Source: Roseovarius spongiae (GTDB lineage Bacteria > Pseudomonadota > Alphaproteobacteria > Rhodobacterales > Rhodobacteraceae). Taken from it: a stretch of DNA of 64,000 nucleotides. The notes under the pieces are model-generated. The model saw only the letters and a list, made by a program, of their open reading frames with translations. It was not told the origin of the DNA and searched no databases. Positions 17,789-27,842 of this stretch are shown here, piece after piece; the first letter of the stretch is position 1, and the number at the start of each line of letters is the position of its first letter. Both the position numbers and the translations under genes were made by a program. Location of the stretch: contig NZ_RAPE01000004.1 of the NCBI RefSeq assembly GCF_003651245.1, forward strand, positions 1 to 64,000, written 5' to 3'.

Positions 17789-18463
17789 ATGAGCACATCG
17801 ACGACCAAAGTGAAGACCCTTCTCCTCGGAGCACTGATCGTGCTCGGTCTCTGCGTCCAATCAAACCGCGCTCGCGCCGCCCAGACCGAGGTGCTGACCG
17901 TCGCTGGCGGCTGTTTCTGGTGCGTCGAAGCGGATTTCGAATCGGTCAAGGGCGTGACGGAAGTGATTTCGGGCTATACCGGCGGCATGCTCGAAAACCC
18001 GACCTACAAGGACGTGACCGCCGGCGGCACCGGCCATTACGAGGCGGCGCAGATCTACTACGACCCGGCCAGGGTCAGCCGTGACACGCTGCTGTCCTTG
18101 TTTTTCCGCTCGATCGACCCCCTGGATGCGGGCGGACAGTTCTGCGACCGCGGCGACAGCTATCGCACGGCCATCTTCGTCGGCAGCGAAGCCGAGCGCC
18201 AGGCGGCCGAACGCGCCAAGTCCGACGCGCAGAAGGCGCTGGGCCAAGCAATCGTGACCCCGATCCTGCCGCGCAAGACTTTCTACAAGGCCGAGGATTA
18301 CCACCAGGACTACTACAAGAGCGACGACCGCCTCGCCTTCAGCAGCGTCGGCATCGGCGTAAAGAAATCGACTGCTTACAAACGCTACCGCAAAGGCTGC
18401 CGCCGCGACGACCGCGTGCGCGCTCTCTGGGGCGACGCAGCTCCCTTCGCCAAGGGGCACTGA
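17789..18463 (+). CDS. msrA: Exported peptide-methionine (S)-S-oxide reductase MsrA
   Basis: MsrA reduces the S epimer of methionine sulfoxide in proteins. The 224-residue product has the catalytic GGCFWC motif at about residues 40-45 and the conserved GYTGG, GHYEAAQIYYDP and YHQDYY blocks. Unlike cytosolic forms it starts with a hydrophobic signal (TLLLGALIVLGLCVQSNRARA) with a likely cleavage site after ARA, so it should act in the periplasm. The C-terminus is basic and Cys-containing (YRKGCRRDDR), where recycling cysteines may lie. No msrB and no dedicated reductant gene is adjacent. A periplasmic thiol donor would be needed, and none can be identified here. Confidence 0.92.
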   Translation: MSTSTTKVKTLLLGALIVLGLCVQSNRARAAQTEVLTVAGGCFWCVEADFESVKGVTEVISGYTGGMLENPTYKDVTAGGTGHYEAAQIYYDPARVSRDTLLSLFFRSIDPLDAGGQFCDRGDSYRTAIFVGSEAERQAAERAKSDAQKALGQAIVTPILPRKTFYKAEDYHQDYYKSDDRLAFSSVGIGVKKSTAYKRYRKGCRRDDRVRALWGDAAPFAKGH

Positions 18464-18526
18464 ACGCCACTCGGTCCTTCTTCTTTGTAAAAATACTTAA
18501 TTAACGTGGCCGTGCATGCGCCCACG

Positions 18527-20782
18527 TCAGCCCACCTTGCACGCCGCCAGCACCGCCATATTCAGGATATCGGTCGCGGTGGATGCGGTCGGGCAAATCT
18601 GGATCGACTGGTCCACGCCCGCCAGGATCGGTCCGATCACCGTCGCGCCCGCCATTTCCTGCATCAGCTTGACCGAGATCGACGCCGAATGCCGCGCCGG
18701 CACCACCAGGATGTTCGCCGGGCCGGTCAGCCGCTGGAACGGGTATTGCTCCTGCGCCGCGGTATTCAGCGCCACGTCGACGGTCATCTCGCCCTCGAAC
18801 TCGAAATCGACGCCGCGCGCTTCAAGCACGCGGGGCGCCCGGTGCATCTTCTCTGCGCGTTCCGAACGCGGATGACCGAAGGTCGAAAAACTGACGAAGG
18901 CGACGCGCGGCTCCAGCCCGAGATGCCGCGCCACCCCGGCCGAGCGTTCCGCAATGGTGGCAAGGTCGTCCTCTTCGGGCCATTCATGCACCAGCGTATC
19001 GGCCACCAACACGATTCGCCCCTTCAGCATGAGCGCCGTCACCCCCGCCGCCCCGTGCGCCGCGTCCGCGTCGAAGACATGGTTTATGAGGTCCAGCACA
19101 TGCGCCGCCTTGCGCGTCGCCCCGGTGACAAGCCCGTCGCCATGCCCATGCGCCAGCATCAGCGAGGCAAAGACGTGCCGGTCGCGCGAGGCGAGCCGGT
19201 GAATGTCGTGCCGGTCGAAGCCGCGCCGTTGCAGCCGCTCGTAAAGAAAGCGGCGATACTCTTCGAGATGCGCGGTATTGGCCGCATTCACGATCTCGAG
19301 CTCGGCGACCGCATCGCCCATGCCGGCGGCGGCGAGCTTTTCCTTCACGTCCGCCTCGCGGCCCACGACCAGCGCGTGACCCATGCCCGCACGCTGGTAT
19401 TGCACCGCGGCCCGCAGCACGCGCGGATCGTCGCCTTCGGCGAAGATCATCCGCGCCTGCGCGTTGCGCGCCCGCGCGTTGATCGAACGCATGATCGACG
19501 CGGTCGGATCCATCCGGCTGCGCAGCGCGACCTCGTAGGCCTCCATGTCCACGATGGGCCGCCGCGCGGCGCCTGTTTCCATGCCCGCCCGCGCAACCGC
19601 CGGCGGGATCGTGTAGATCAGCCGCGGATCGAAAGGCGCCGGTATGATGTAATCGCGCCCGAAGCTGAGCTTGCGCCCGTAAGCCATGCCGACCTCGTCG
19701 GGCACGTCCGCCCGGGCGAGCCGCGCCAGCGCCGCGGCGCAGGCGATCTTCATTTCGTCGTTGATCGCGCGGGCATGGACGTCAAGCGCGCCTCGAAACA
19801 GGTAGGGAAAGCCCAGAACGTTGTTCACCTGATTTGGATAGTCGCTGCGTCCCGTGGCGACGATGGCGTCCTCGCGGACCTCGTGCGCCTCCTCGGGCGT
19901 GATCTCGGGGTCGGGATTGGCCATCGCAAAGATCACCGGGTCGCGCGCCATGCTTTCGACCATCGCCTGCGTCACCGCGCCCTTGGCTGACACCCCGAGA
20001 AACACGTCCGCGCCCTCCATCGCTTCCTCGAGCGTGCGCAGATCGGTGGCGACGGCATGCGCCGATTTCCACTGGTTCATGCCCTCGCTTCGCCCCTGGT
20101 AGATCACGCCCTTGGTATCGCACGCGATGCAATTCTCGTGACGCGCGCCCATCGCCTTGAGAAGCTCGATACAGGCGATCCCCGCGGCGCCCGCGCCGTT
20201 AAGCACGATTCGGACATCCTCGATCCGCTTGCCGCTGAGATGCAGCGCGTTGATGAGCCCGGCGGCGCAGATCACCGCTGTCCCGTGCTGGTCGTCGTGA
20301 AAGACGGGGATGTCCATCTCTTCCTTGAGGCGCTGCTCGATGATGAAACATTCCGGCGCCTTGATATCCTCGAGATTGATGCCGCCGAAGGTCGGCCCCA
20401 TCAGCCGCACGGCGTTGCAGAACGCATCCGGGTCCTCGGTGTCCAGCTCGATGTCGATGGAATTCACGTCGGCGAACCGCTTGAAGAGCACCGCCTTGCC
20501 CTCCATCACCGGTTTCGACCCTAACGCACCCAGATTCCCCAATCCCAGCACCGCCGTGCCATTGGAAATCACCGCGACGAGATTGCCCTTGTTGGTGTAG
20601 TCATACACCGTCTCGGGGTTCTCTGCGATGGCCTGGCAGGGCACCGCGACCCCGGGGGAATAGGCAAGGCTCAGATCGCGCTGCGTGGTCATCGGGACCG
20701 TCGCGGTGATCTCGAACTTGCCGGGCGTCGGCTCAAGGTGAAAGGCGAGCGCCTCTTCCTTGGTGAATTTGGGGTTGGGCAT
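18527..20782 (-). CDS. maeB: NADP-type malic enzyme with phosphotransacetylase-like C-terminal domain
   Basis: The enzyme oxidatively decarboxylates malate to pyruvate. The 751-residue product is the large fused type. The malic domain occupies about residues 1-430, with YTNKGNLVAVISNGTAVLGL, the KAPECF block and the Rossmann motif LNGAGAAGIACIELL. From about residue 440 a phosphotransacetylase-like domain follows (ARMIFAEGDDPRVLRAA through ANILVVPARHSA); in this family it lacks transferase activity and has a regulatory role. ATG at 20782 gives the usual MPNPKFTKEEALAFH start. It is divergent from mutS with 130 bases between. The length and both domains are intact. Confidence 0.94.
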   Translation of the reverse strand: MPNPKFTKEEALAFHLEPTPGKFEITATVPMTTQRDLSLAYSPGVAVPCQAIAENPETVYDYTNKGNLVAVISNGTAVLGLGNLGALGSKPVMEGKAVLFKRFADVNSIDIELDTEDPDAFCNAVRLMGPTFGGINLEDIKAPECFIIEQRLKEEMDIPVFHDDQHGTAVICAAGLINALHLSGKRIEDVRIVLNGAGAAGIACIELLKAMGARHENCIACDTKGVIYQGRSEGMNQWKSAHAVATDLRTLEEAMEGADVFLGVSAKGAVTQAMVESMARDPVIFAMANPDPEITPEEAHEVREDAIVATGRSDYPNQVNNVLGFPYLFRGALDVHARAINDEMKIACAAALARLARADVPDEVGMAYGRKLSFGRDYIIPAPFDPRLIYTIPPAVARAGMETGAARRPIVDMEAYEVALRSRMDPTASIMRSINARARNAQARMIFAEGDDPRVLRAAVQYQRAGMGHALVVGREADVKEKLAAAGMGDAVAELEIVNAANTAHLEEYRRFLYERLQRRGFDRHDIHRLASRDRHVFASLMLAHGHGDGLVTGATRKAAHVLDLINHVFDADAAHGAAGVTALMLKGRIVLVADTLVHEWPEEDDLATIAERSAGVARHLGLEPRVAFVSFSTFGHPRSERAEKMHRAPRVLEARGVDFEFEGEMTVDVALNTAAQEQYPFQRLTGPANILVVPARHSASISVKLMQEMAGATVIGPILAGVDQSIQICPTASTATDILNMAVLAACKVG

Positions 20783-20912
20783 CGGGTCTGCGTCCTTGCT
20801 AAGCGGTTCTGTCTGCATACCCGCCCTTCGCTGTTGTCTCAACTGCGCGCTTTGGGCTTTCGTCCCCTGCACGGTATTTGTAGGTTCGGGCCAAATCGCC
20901 GGGGGGCTTTTC

Positions 20913-23576
20913 TTGACGTCTGCTGCATCCACCGTGACGCCGATGATGGCGCAATATCTCGAGATCAAGGAAGCGCATTCCGACGCGCTCCTGTTCTACC
21001 GGATGGGCGATTTCTATGAACTCTTCTTCGACGACGCCGTCGCCGCCGCCGAGGCGCTCGATATCGCGCTGACCAAGCGGGGCAAGCACCTGGGCGAGGA
21101 TATCGCGATGTGCGGCGTGCCGGTGCATTCCGCCGAAGGTTACCTTCTGACGCTCATCCGCAAGGGGTTTCGCGTGGCGGTCTGCGAACAGCTCGAAGAC
21201 CCCTCCGAAGCCAAGAAACGCGGATCCAAGTCGGTGGTGAAGCGCGGGGTCGTGCGGCTGGTCACACCTGGCACCCTGACAGAGGAATCGCTGCTCGAGG
21301 CGCGGCGGCACAACTATCTCGCTGCAATCGGGCAGGTGCGCGGGGAACATGCGCTCGCCTGGGCCGATATCTCGACCGGGGCGTTTCATGTGATGGCGCT
21401 GAATGGCGCGCATGTGCCGCCGGAACTCGCGCATCTGCGTCCGAGCGAGGTGATCATCGCGGACGGCGCGCAGGAGGATTGGGCCGAAGCAGTCTCTGAA
21501 ACCGGCGCTGCGCTCACCCCCATCGGGCGCGCGGCCTTCGACAGCGCGGGGGCCGAGAAACGCCTCTGCGCCCTGTTCGAGGTTGGCACGCTCGATTCTT
21601 TCGGCGCGTTCACGCGGCCCGAACTCTCGGCGCTTGGCGCGTTGGTCGAATACCTGGAACTCACGCAAAAGGGAAAACTGCCCCTGCTGCGCCCGCCCCA
21701 GCGCGAGGACCGCGCCGGAGCGATGCAAATCGACGCCGCCACGCGTCGCAACCTCGAATTGACGCACGCGCTTTCGGGCGGGCGGGCCGGATCGCTTCTC
21801 GCGACCATCGACCGGACGGTGACCGCCGGCGGCGCGCGGCTGCTTGAGCGGCGGATTTCCAGCCCGTCGCGCAGCCTCGCCGCGATCCAAGCGCGGCTGG
21901 ACGCGGTGAGTTTTGCGCTGGAACAGTCTCGAGTCGCGCAGGAACTCCGGGACAGTCTGCGCAAGACGCCTGACCTCGACCGCGCGTTGTCGCGGCTGGG
22001 CCTTGACCGGGGCGGGCCGCGCGACCTCGCGGCGATCCGCAACGGACTGCAACAGGCCGAGGCCATCGCCGCTCTGCTCGACCCCTTCGACCTGCCAGCC
22101 CAATTGTCCGCGGCCGCCGACGATCTGACGGGGCAGGCCGAACTGCTCGACCTACTGGATCAGGCGCTGGTGGCCGAACCGCCGCTCCTCGCGCGTGACG
22201 GCGGCTTCATCGCGGCCGGCTATGACGAGGAACTGGACGAAATGCGCCGCCTGCGCGACGAAGGGCGCGGCGTGATCGCCGGGATGCAGGCCGATTACGC
22301 CAAACAGACCGGCATCGCCTCGCTCAAGGTCAAGCACAACAACGTGCTGGGCTACTTCGTCGAGGTAACGGCGACCCATGCCGACAAGATGCTTTCACCC
22401 CCCCTCAACGAGACGTTCAAGCACCGCCAGACCACCGCCAGCCAGGTCCGGTTCACCACCGTGCCGCTGTCCGAGATGGAGACCAGGATCCTGAACGCAG
22501 GAGGCCGGGCGATCGAGATCGAAAAACGGCTCTATGACAGCCTGAAAGAACAGATCCTGGACCATTTTGCCGAGCTCTCGCAAACCGCCCGCGCGCTCTC
22601 TGAGATTGACCTCGCCACCGCGCTGGCCAACCTCGCCGCGGGGTTAGACTGGTGTCGGCCCGACGTGGACGACAGCCGCGCGCTCGACATTACCGGCGGC
22701 CGGCATCCGGTGGTGGAGGCGGCGTTGCAGGCGCAGGGCGCGGGGCCGTTCATCGCCAACGATTGCAGCCTCGGCGGGTCCAGCGATATCTGGCTGCTGA
22801 CCGGCCCGAACATGGCGGGCAAGTCCACCTTTTTGCGGCAGAACGCGCTGATCGCGCTGCTGGCGCAAGCGGGCAGCTACGTCCCCGCGCAATCGGCGCA
22901 TGTCGGACTGGTCAGCCAGCTTTTCAGCCGGGTGGGCGCGTCGGATGACCTTGCGCGCGGGCGCTCGACCTTCATGGTCGAAATGGTTGAAACCGCCGCG
23001 ATCCTCAACCAGGCGGATGCACGCGCGCTTGTCATCCTAGACGAGATCGGGCGCGGCACGGCGACCTATGACGGGCTCAGCATCGCCTGGGCGACGCTGG
23101 AGCACCTGCACGAGGTGAACGGCTGCCGGGCGCTCTTTGCGACGCATTACCACGAACTGACCCGCCTGCCGGACAAGCTCGGCCGGATCGAGAACGCGAC
23201 CGTGAGCGTGAAGGAACACGACGGCGAGGTGATCTTCCTGCACGAGGTGCGGCGCGGCGCGGCGGATCGCTCTTACGGCGTGCAGGTGGCCAAGCTGGCC
23301 GGGCTACCGGCGAGCGTGGTGGAGCGCGCGCGCGTGGTGCTCGACGCGCTGGAAAAGGGCGAACGCGAAGGCGGCGGCGCGCGCGCCGCGGTGATCGACG
23401 ACCTGCCTCTCTTTGCCGTGCAGCCCGCCGCACCCCCGCCCCGCGCGTCAGCGCCGCCTGCGGTAGAGGCGCGACTGGCCGAGGTACTGCCAGACACGCT
23501 CAGCCCGCGCGCCGCGCTCGACCTGGTTTACGAGCTGTGCGATCTGCTGAACCAGCGGGACGAAGCAGCGGAATAG
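20913..23576 (+). CDS. mutS: DNA mismatch repair protein MutS
   Basis: MutS recognises base mismatches and starts methyl-directed or nick-directed repair. The product has about 887 residues. The N-terminal mismatch-contact motif is visible in ALLFYRMGDFYELFFDDA, the Walker A loop is GPNMAGKSTFLRQ (about 630), the Walker B region is ILDEIGRGTATYDG (about 707), and the protein ends with a C-terminal helical segment LVYELCDLLNQRDE. The start is uncertain: I take TTG at 20913, which has GGGGGG six bases upstream. GTG at 20934 and ATG at 20943 are shorter options that keep the conserved TPMMAQYLEIK. It is convergent with grpE. Confidence 0.96.
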   Translation: MTSAASTVTPMMAQYLEIKEAHSDALLFYRMGDFYELFFDDAVAAAEALDIALTKRGKHLGEDIAMCGVPVHSAEGYLLTLIRKGFRVAVCEQLEDPSEAKKRGSKSVVKRGVVRLVTPGTLTEESLLEARRHNYLAAIGQVRGEHALAWADISTGAFHVMALNGAHVPPELAHLRPSEVIIADGAQEDWAEAVSETGAALTPIGRAAFDSAGAEKRLCALFEVGTLDSFGAFTRPELSALGALVEYLELTQKGKLPLLRPPQREDRAGAMQIDAATRRNLELTHALSGGRAGSLLATIDRTVTAGGARLLERRISSPSRSLAAIQARLDAVSFALEQSRVAQELRDSLRKTPDLDRALSRLGLDRGGPRDLAAIRNGLQQAEAIAALLDPFDLPAQLSAAADDLTGQAELLDLLDQALVAEPPLLARDGGFIAAGYDEELDEMRRLRDEGRGVIAGMQADYAKQTGIASLKVKHNNVLGYFVEVTATHADKMLSPPLNETFKHRQTTASQVRFTTVPLSEMETRILNAGGRAIEIEKRLYDSLKEQILDHFAELSQTARALSEIDLATALANLAAGLDWCRPDVDDSRALDITGGRHPVVEAALQAQGAGPFIANDCSLGGSSDIWLLTGPNMAGKSTFLRQNALIALLAQAGSYVPAQSAHVGLVSQLFSRVGASDDLARGRSTFMVEMVETAAILNQADARALVILDEIGRGTATYDGLSIAWATLEHLHEVNGCRALFATHYHELTRLPDKLGRIENATVSVKEHDGEVIFLHEVRRGAADRSYGVQVAKLAGLPASVVERARVVLDALEKGEREGGGARAAVIDDLPLFAVQPAAPPPRASAPPAVEARLAEVLPDTLSPRAALDLVYELCDLLNQRDEAAE

Positions 23577-23611
23577 AGCCGATTCCGCGCGCGTCCACCG
23601 CCCGCCGCCGG

Positions 23612-24172
23612 TTAAGCCTGCATCGATGAAACGCCAACCTGCGCGGGGCGCAGGATGCGGTCATGCAGCATGAAGCCCTCGGCCGAGACCTGGATGATTT
23701 CGCCCGCCTTGGTGCCGGGCAGCGGCGCCTCGAACATCGCCTCGTGATGCTCGGGGTCGAACTTGTCCCCGATCTCGGGCGACACGATCTGGATGCCGTG
23801 GCGGTTGAACACGTTAATCAGCTCGCGCAGCGTGAGCTCGATCCCCTCGATGAGCCCCGGCGACGCCGTCTTCTGATCATCGTTCACGCTGTCGAGCGCC
23901 CGCTTGAGGTTGTCATAGACCGGCAACAGGTCACGGGCGAGCTTGGTCCCGCCGTAATGCTCCGCCTCGCGCCGGTCGCGGTCGGCGCGCTTGCGCACGT
24001 TCTCGGCGTCCGCGAGCGCGCGCATGAACTTGTCGCGGAAGGCGTCACGCTCCGCCCGCAGTGAATCAAGCTCGATCGCCTCGTCGGAGATCTCCTCTTC
24101 CTGCGCCTCGTATGCTTCCGCTTCGACCTGGTCGATATCGTCCAGGAAGTCTTCGTTCTTCTGCTCGGCCAT
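23612..24172 (-). CDS. grpE: Nucleotide exchange factor GrpE
   Basis: GrpE drives ADP release from DnaK. The 186-residue product has an acidic, probably disordered N-terminus (EDFLDDIDQVEAEAYEAQEE), a long coiled-coil helix (LRAERDAFRDKFMRALADAENVRKR at about 40-65) and the C-terminal beta domain with the family signature around NVFNRHGIQIVSPEIGDKFD and HEAMFE. It starts 11 bases after hrcA, so hrcA-grpE forms an operon, a typical heat-shock arrangement. No CIRCE element was seen upstream of the pair; control may come from an alternative sigma factor, which is inference. Confidence 0.96.
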   Translation of the reverse strand: MAEQKNEDFLDDIDQVEAEAYEAQEEEISDEAIELDSLRAERDAFRDKFMRALADAENVRKRADRDRREAEHYGGTKLARDLLPVYDNLKRALDSVNDDQKTASPGLIEGIELTLRELINVFNRHGIQIVSPEIGDKFDPEHHEAMFEAPLPGTKAGEIIQVSAEGFMLHDRILRPAQVGVSSMQA

Positions 24173-24183
24173 AGTCCGCCCTT

Positions 24184-25284
24184 CTAACTTCTGTCCGCTA
24201 TCAGCTTGCCCACAAGCTGCGCGGTATAATCCACGATCGGCACGATGCGCCCGTAGTTCAGCCGCGTGGGTCCGATGACCCCGACCGCACCGACGATCTT
24301 ACGATCAGCGTTCATATAAGGAGAGACCACCAAAGAGGAACCCGAAAGTGAGAAAAGTTTGTTTTCCGAGCCTATAAAGATACGCACGCCTTCGCCTTCG
24401 TCGGCGAGTTCGAGGAAATCGGCGATGTCGCGCTTGCGCTCAAGGTCGTCGAACAGCGTCTTGATCCGGTCTAGATCGGCCTCGGGCCCCGCCGCGCCCA
24501 GCAGATTCGCCCGCCCGCGCACGATCAGTCGTTCGGGGCTGTCGCCTTCGGCCTCCGCGTCCCAGACGGCCAGCCCGCTTTCGACCATCGCATGCGCCAA
24601 CTGGTCGATCTCTTGCCGGCGCTCGGCGATTTGCTGTGCGATCACGGTTTGCAGATCGCTGAGCGTGCGCCCCTCGACCAGCGCGTTCAGAAAATTCGCG
24701 GCCTCGCGCATGGAGCTCGGAGTCTGTCCCGGCGGCGGGGCGAAGATGCGGTTCTCCACGTGCCCATCGGCAAAGACCAGCACCACCATCGCGCGGTCAT
24801 GGCCCAGGCTCACGAACTCGATATGCTTGATGGGCGCCTCGTGCTTCGGGGCCAGCACCAGCGACGCGCCCTGCGTCACGCCCGAAAGAGCCGAACCGAT
24901 CCGGTCCAGCATGTCGCCCACGTCCTGGCTGTTGCTGGTCACGGTGGCGTCCATCGCCGCCCGGTCGGTGACCTGCAAATCGCCCACCTCCAGCAGACCG
25001 TCCACGAACATCCGCAAGCCCCCTTCGGTCGGAACCCGGCCGGCGCTGACATGGGGACTTCCCAGCAGGCCCATGTATTCGAGGTCCTGCATGACGTTGC
25101 GGATCGTGGCGGCGCTGACCTTCTCGCTCATGTCGCGGGTCAGGCTGCGCGACCCGACCGGCGCGCCGGTCGCAAGGTATCCCTCCACCACGCGGCGGAA
25201 CACCTCGCGCGACCGGTCGTTCATTTCCTCCAGCAGCTTTCTGCCGTCCGTCATCGGGATGTCTGTCCTTTGCTGGTCCGTCAT
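24184..25284 (-). CDS. hrcA: Heat-inducible transcription repressor HrcA
   Basis: HrcA represses chaperone operons by binding CIRCE elements. The 366-residue product opens with a winged helix ([20 protein letters not shown], then [16 protein letters not shown] and the conserved [16 protein letters not shown]), followed by the GAF-like dimerisation domain and a C-terminal [19 protein letters not shown] block. ATG at 25284 has GGCGGA a few bases upstream. It is divergent from rph, the usual alphaproteobacterial order, with 90 bases between starts. I find no TTAGCACTC-N9-GAGTGCTAA sequence in that gap, so its targets (probably groESL) lie elsewhere. Confidence 0.96.
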   Translation of the reverse strand: MTDQQRTDIPMTDGRKLLEEMNDRSREVFRRVVEGYLATGAPVGSRSLTRDMSEKVSAATIRNVMQDLEYMGLLGSPHVSAGRVPTEGGLRMFVDGLLEVGDLQVTDRAAMDATVTSNSQDVGDMLDRIGSALSGVTQGASLVLAPKHEAPIKHIEFVSLGHDRAMVVLVFADGHVENRIFAPPPGQTPSSMREAANFLNALVEGRTLSDLQTVIAQQIAERRQEIDQLAHAMVESGLAVWDAEAEGDSPERLIVRGRANLLGAAGPEADLDRIKTLFDDLERKRDIADFLELADEGEGVRIFIGSENKLFSLSGSSLVVSPYMNADRKIVGAVGVIGPTRLNYGRIVPIVDYTAQLVGKLIADRS

Positions 25285-25374
25285 TACAATCCGCCCGCTG
25301 CGAAAGGTCAATTGGGGTTGGCTCTGACGCGCGCGCCTTGTATCCCCTGCCCAAAGTGGAAAAAGGGTAGGCCG

Positions 25375-26091
25375 ATGCGTCCTTCGGGAAGAGAGTTAAG
25401 CGAAATGCGCACCGTTTCAATCGAAACGGGCGTCACGAAACACGCCGAAGGGTCCTGCATGATCCGCATCGGCGACACGCACGTCCTGTGCACCGCCACC
25501 ATCGAGGACCGCGTGCCGCCCTTCATCAAGGGATCGGGCCTTGGCTGGGTGACGGCGGAATACGGAATGCTGCCGCGCTCCACCACGTCGCGGATGCGGC
25601 GCGAGGCGCAGGCCGGCAAGCAGGGCGGGCGCACCGTCGAGATCCAGCGCCTGATCGGGCGCAGCTTGCGCGCCGGGGTCGACCGCGTCGCGCTGGGCGA
25701 GCGGCAGATCACCATCGACTGCGACGTGATCCAGGCCGATGGCGGCACCCGCTGCGCAGCGATCACCGGCGGCTGGGTGGTGCTCAAACTCGCCGTGCAG
25801 AAGCTGATGAAGGCGGGCGAAGTGACGAGCGATCCGCTCACCGACCCGGTCGCCGCTGTCAGCTGCGGCATCTATGCCGGTCAGCCCGTGCTCGACCTCG
25901 ACTATCCCGAAGACAGCGAGGCGGGTGTTGACGGCAATTTCATCATGACCGGGTCCAAGCGTCTGATCGAGGTCCAGATGTCCGCCGAAGGGTCGACCTA
26001 TTCGCGCGACCAGATGAACCAGCTTCTCGACCTTGCCGAAAAGGGCGTAGATGAGCTGGTCGCGGCGCAATTGGCGGCGACCGGTGCGTAA
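25375..26091 (+). CDS. rph: Ribonuclease PH
   Basis: RNase PH is a phosphorolytic 3'-to-5' exoribonuclease that trims tRNA 3' ends. The 238-residue product shows [20 protein letters not shown] at the start, the [14 protein letters not shown] and [15 protein letters not shown] phosphate and RNA-binding blocks, and the catalytic [12 protein letters not shown]. The length is standard and all key residues are present, unlike the frameshifted rph of some E. coli strains. The ATG at 25375 follows AAAAGGGTAGG. It overlaps the next gene (rdgB) by eight bases and heads an rph-rdgB-hemW operon. Confidence 0.97.
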   Translation: MRPSGRELSEMRTVSIETGVTKHAEGSCMIRIGDTHVLCTATIEDRVPPFIKGSGLGWVTAEYGMLPRSTTSRMRREAQAGKQGGRTVEIQRLIGRSLRAGVDRVALGERQITIDCDVIQADGGTRCAAITGGWVVLKLAVQKLMKAGEVTSDPLTDPVAAVSCGIYAGQPVLDLDYPEDSEAGVDGNFIMTGSKRLIEVQMSAEGSTYSRDQMNQLLDLAEKGVDELVAAQLAATGA

Positions 26092-26692
26092 GTTCTCGGG
26101 CGATACGCTGCTGGTCGCGACCCACAACACCGGCAAGCTGGAAGAGATCGCGCACCTCCTCCAGCCCTACGGCGTTCGTGTGATTGGAGCCGCGGCCCGA
26201 GATTTGCCCGTGCCGGAGGAAACCGAGACGACATTCGCGGGAAACGCGCGGATCAAGGCCCACGCCGCCGCCCGCGCCACCGGCCTGCCTGCCCTTTCGG
26301 ACGACAGCGGGCTCGAGATCGACGCGCTGGACGGCGCGCCCGGCGTCTATACCGCGGATTGGGCCGAAACCCCCAACGGCCGCGATTTCGTCATGGCGAT
26401 GACCAAGGCGCATGACCTGCTGCTCCAGTCCGGCAAGCCCGAGCCTTGGAGCGCGCGGTTCTGCTGCACGCTCGTCCTCGCCTGGCCCGATGGCCATGAC
26501 GAGGTGTTTCCAGGCGTGATCGAGGGCCGCGTCACTTGGCCGATGCGCGGCGATCAGGGGCATGGCTATGACCCGATCTTCCTCCCCGATGGCTACGACA
26601 CAACCTTCGCCGAAATGGACCGCTGGGAAAAGAACCGCATGAGCCATCGCGCCGATGCCTTCGCCAAACTCGTGAAGGGCTGCTTTGACTGA
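26084..26692 (+). CDS. rdgB: XTP/dITP diphosphatase (RdgB/HAM1 family)
   Basis: This house-cleaning enzyme hydrolyses dITP, XTP and related non-canonical purine nucleotides. The 202-residue product has the substrate motif [11 protein letters not shown] (about 10-20), [23 protein letters not shown] with the catalytic aspartate, and the C-terminal GHGYDPIF and [10 protein letters not shown]. The start is inferred as GTG at 26084, which overlaps the rph stop by eight bases. An ATG at 26051 would add 11 Arg/Trp-rich residues that look unlike the family. Its stop is overlapped by the TTG start of hemW, so translational coupling is likely through the operon. Confidence 0.95.
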   Translation: MRKFSGDTLLVATHNTGKLEEIAHLLQPYGVRVIGAAARDLPVPEETETTFAGNARIKAHAAARATGLPALSDDSGLEIDALDGAPGVYTADWAETPNGRDFVMAMTKAHDLLLQSGKPEPWSARFCCTLVLAWPDGHDEVFPGVIEGRVTWPMRGDQGHGYDPIFLPDGYDTTFAEMDRWEKNRMSHRADAFAKLVKGCFD

Positions 26693-27839
26693 GGATTGGC
26701 GCGAGGGCGGTTTCGGCCTCTACATCCACTGGCCGTTCTGCGAGGCCAAGTGCCCCTACTGCGATTTCAACAGTCATGTCGCGCGCGAGATCAATCAATC
26801 GGCGTGGCGCAGAGCCTATTTAACTGAAATCGACCGGGTCGCCGCGCTGACCCCGGACCGTGTGTTGCGATCCGTTTTCTTCGGCGGCGGCACGCCCAGC
26901 CTGATGGCGCCGGAAACCGTCGATGCGATCCTGACGCGCGTGCGCGAAGCATGGACCCAAGCCAACGATATCGAGATCACGCTCGAGGCGAATCCCGGCT
27001 CGGTCGAGGCGGGCCGATTTCGCGCCTACGCACAGGCCGGCGTGAACCGCGTATCGATGGGCGTTCAGGCGATGAACGACGACGATCTTCGCAGGCTCGG
27101 ACGTCTGCATACCGTGCAAGAAGCGCAATCCGCGTTCGATATCGCGCGCGCGTGTTTCGAGCGCGTCAGTTTCGACCTGATCTACGCTCGCCAGGATCAG
27201 TCGCCCGAACATTGGCGCGCCGAGTTGACCGAGGCGCTCGCGATGGCCGTGGATCACCTCTCGCTTTATCAGTTATCCATCGAACCCGGCACCGCCTTCG
27301 GGGATCGTTTTGCCAAAGGCAAGCTGAAAGGCTTGCCTATTGAGGATACAGCCGCTGACATGTACGAGTTGACGCAAGAGCTTTGCGATGCGGCCGGCAT
27401 GCCGGCTTACGAGGTTTCGAATCACGCCATACCGGGCGCGGAATCGCGCCACAACCTCATCTACTGGCAGGCCGGCAATTATGCCGGGATCGGCCCCGGC
27501 GCGCATGGTCGGCTCACGCTCAACGGTGAACGACACGCCACCGAGGCATGGGCCCAACCCGGCAAATGGCTGAACGCTGTTAAAGATGGCGCGCCCGAGA
27601 AGGTCGCGACGCCGCTCAGCCCGAACGAACAAGCCGACGAATACCTGATGATGGGCCTGCGCGTCACCGACGGGATCGACATTCGCCGTTATGCGGCCCT
27701 GCGCGGCGCCCCGCTTAACTCCGGGGTCGTGTCCGAACTGACCGAGTTGGGAATGATTTGCGAGGAAGCCGGCCGATTGCGTGCGACGCGGCAAGGTCGC
27801 ATGGTCCTCAACGCCATCATCACGCGGCTGTTGGCCTGA
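26685..27839 (+). CDS. hemW: Heme chaperone HemW (radical SAM)
   Basis: HemW is a radical-SAM-fold protein that binds heme and hands it to respiratory enzymes; it was long annotated as oxygen-independent coproporphyrinogen oxidase. The 384-residue product has the cluster motif CEAKCPYC (Cys19, Cys23, Cys26), preceded by GLYIHWPF, the FFGGGTPSLM block and the HemW-type HNLIYW in place of residues needed for oxidase activity. The apparent start is TTG at 26685, overlapping the rdgB stop by eight bases; no ATG lies near in frame. It is convergent with parB, four bases away. True HemN function is unlikely. Confidence 0.92.
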   Translation: MTEDWREGGFGLYIHWPFCEAKCPYCDFNSHVAREINQSAWRRAYLTEIDRVAALTPDRVLRSVFFGGGTPSLMAPETVDAILTRVREAWTQANDIEITLEANPGSVEAGRFRAYAQAGVNRVSMGVQAMNDDDLRRLGRLHTVQEAQSAFDIARACFERVSFDLIYARQDQSPEHWRAELTEALAMAVDHLSLYQLSIEPGTAFGDRFAKGKLKGLPIEDTAADMYELTQELCDAAGMPAYEVSNHAIPGAESRHNLIYWQAGNYAGIGPGAHGRLTLNGERHATEAWAQPGKWLNAVKDGAPEKVATPLSPNEQADEYLMMGLRVTDGIDIRRYAALRGAPLNSGVVSELTELGMICEEAGRLRATRQGRMVLNAIITRLLA

Positions 27840-27842
27840 ACG

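Noticed and set aside
25285..25374. CIRCE operator for HrcA in the hrcA/rph gap
   Set aside because: No TTAGCACTC-N9-GAGTGCTAA or close variant is seen there.
26685..27839. Oxygen-independent coproporphyrinogen III oxidase HemN
   Set aside because: The CxxxCxxC cluster is followed by HemW-type HNLIYW, and the gene is in the rph-rdgB-hemW context; HemN-specific features are not visible.
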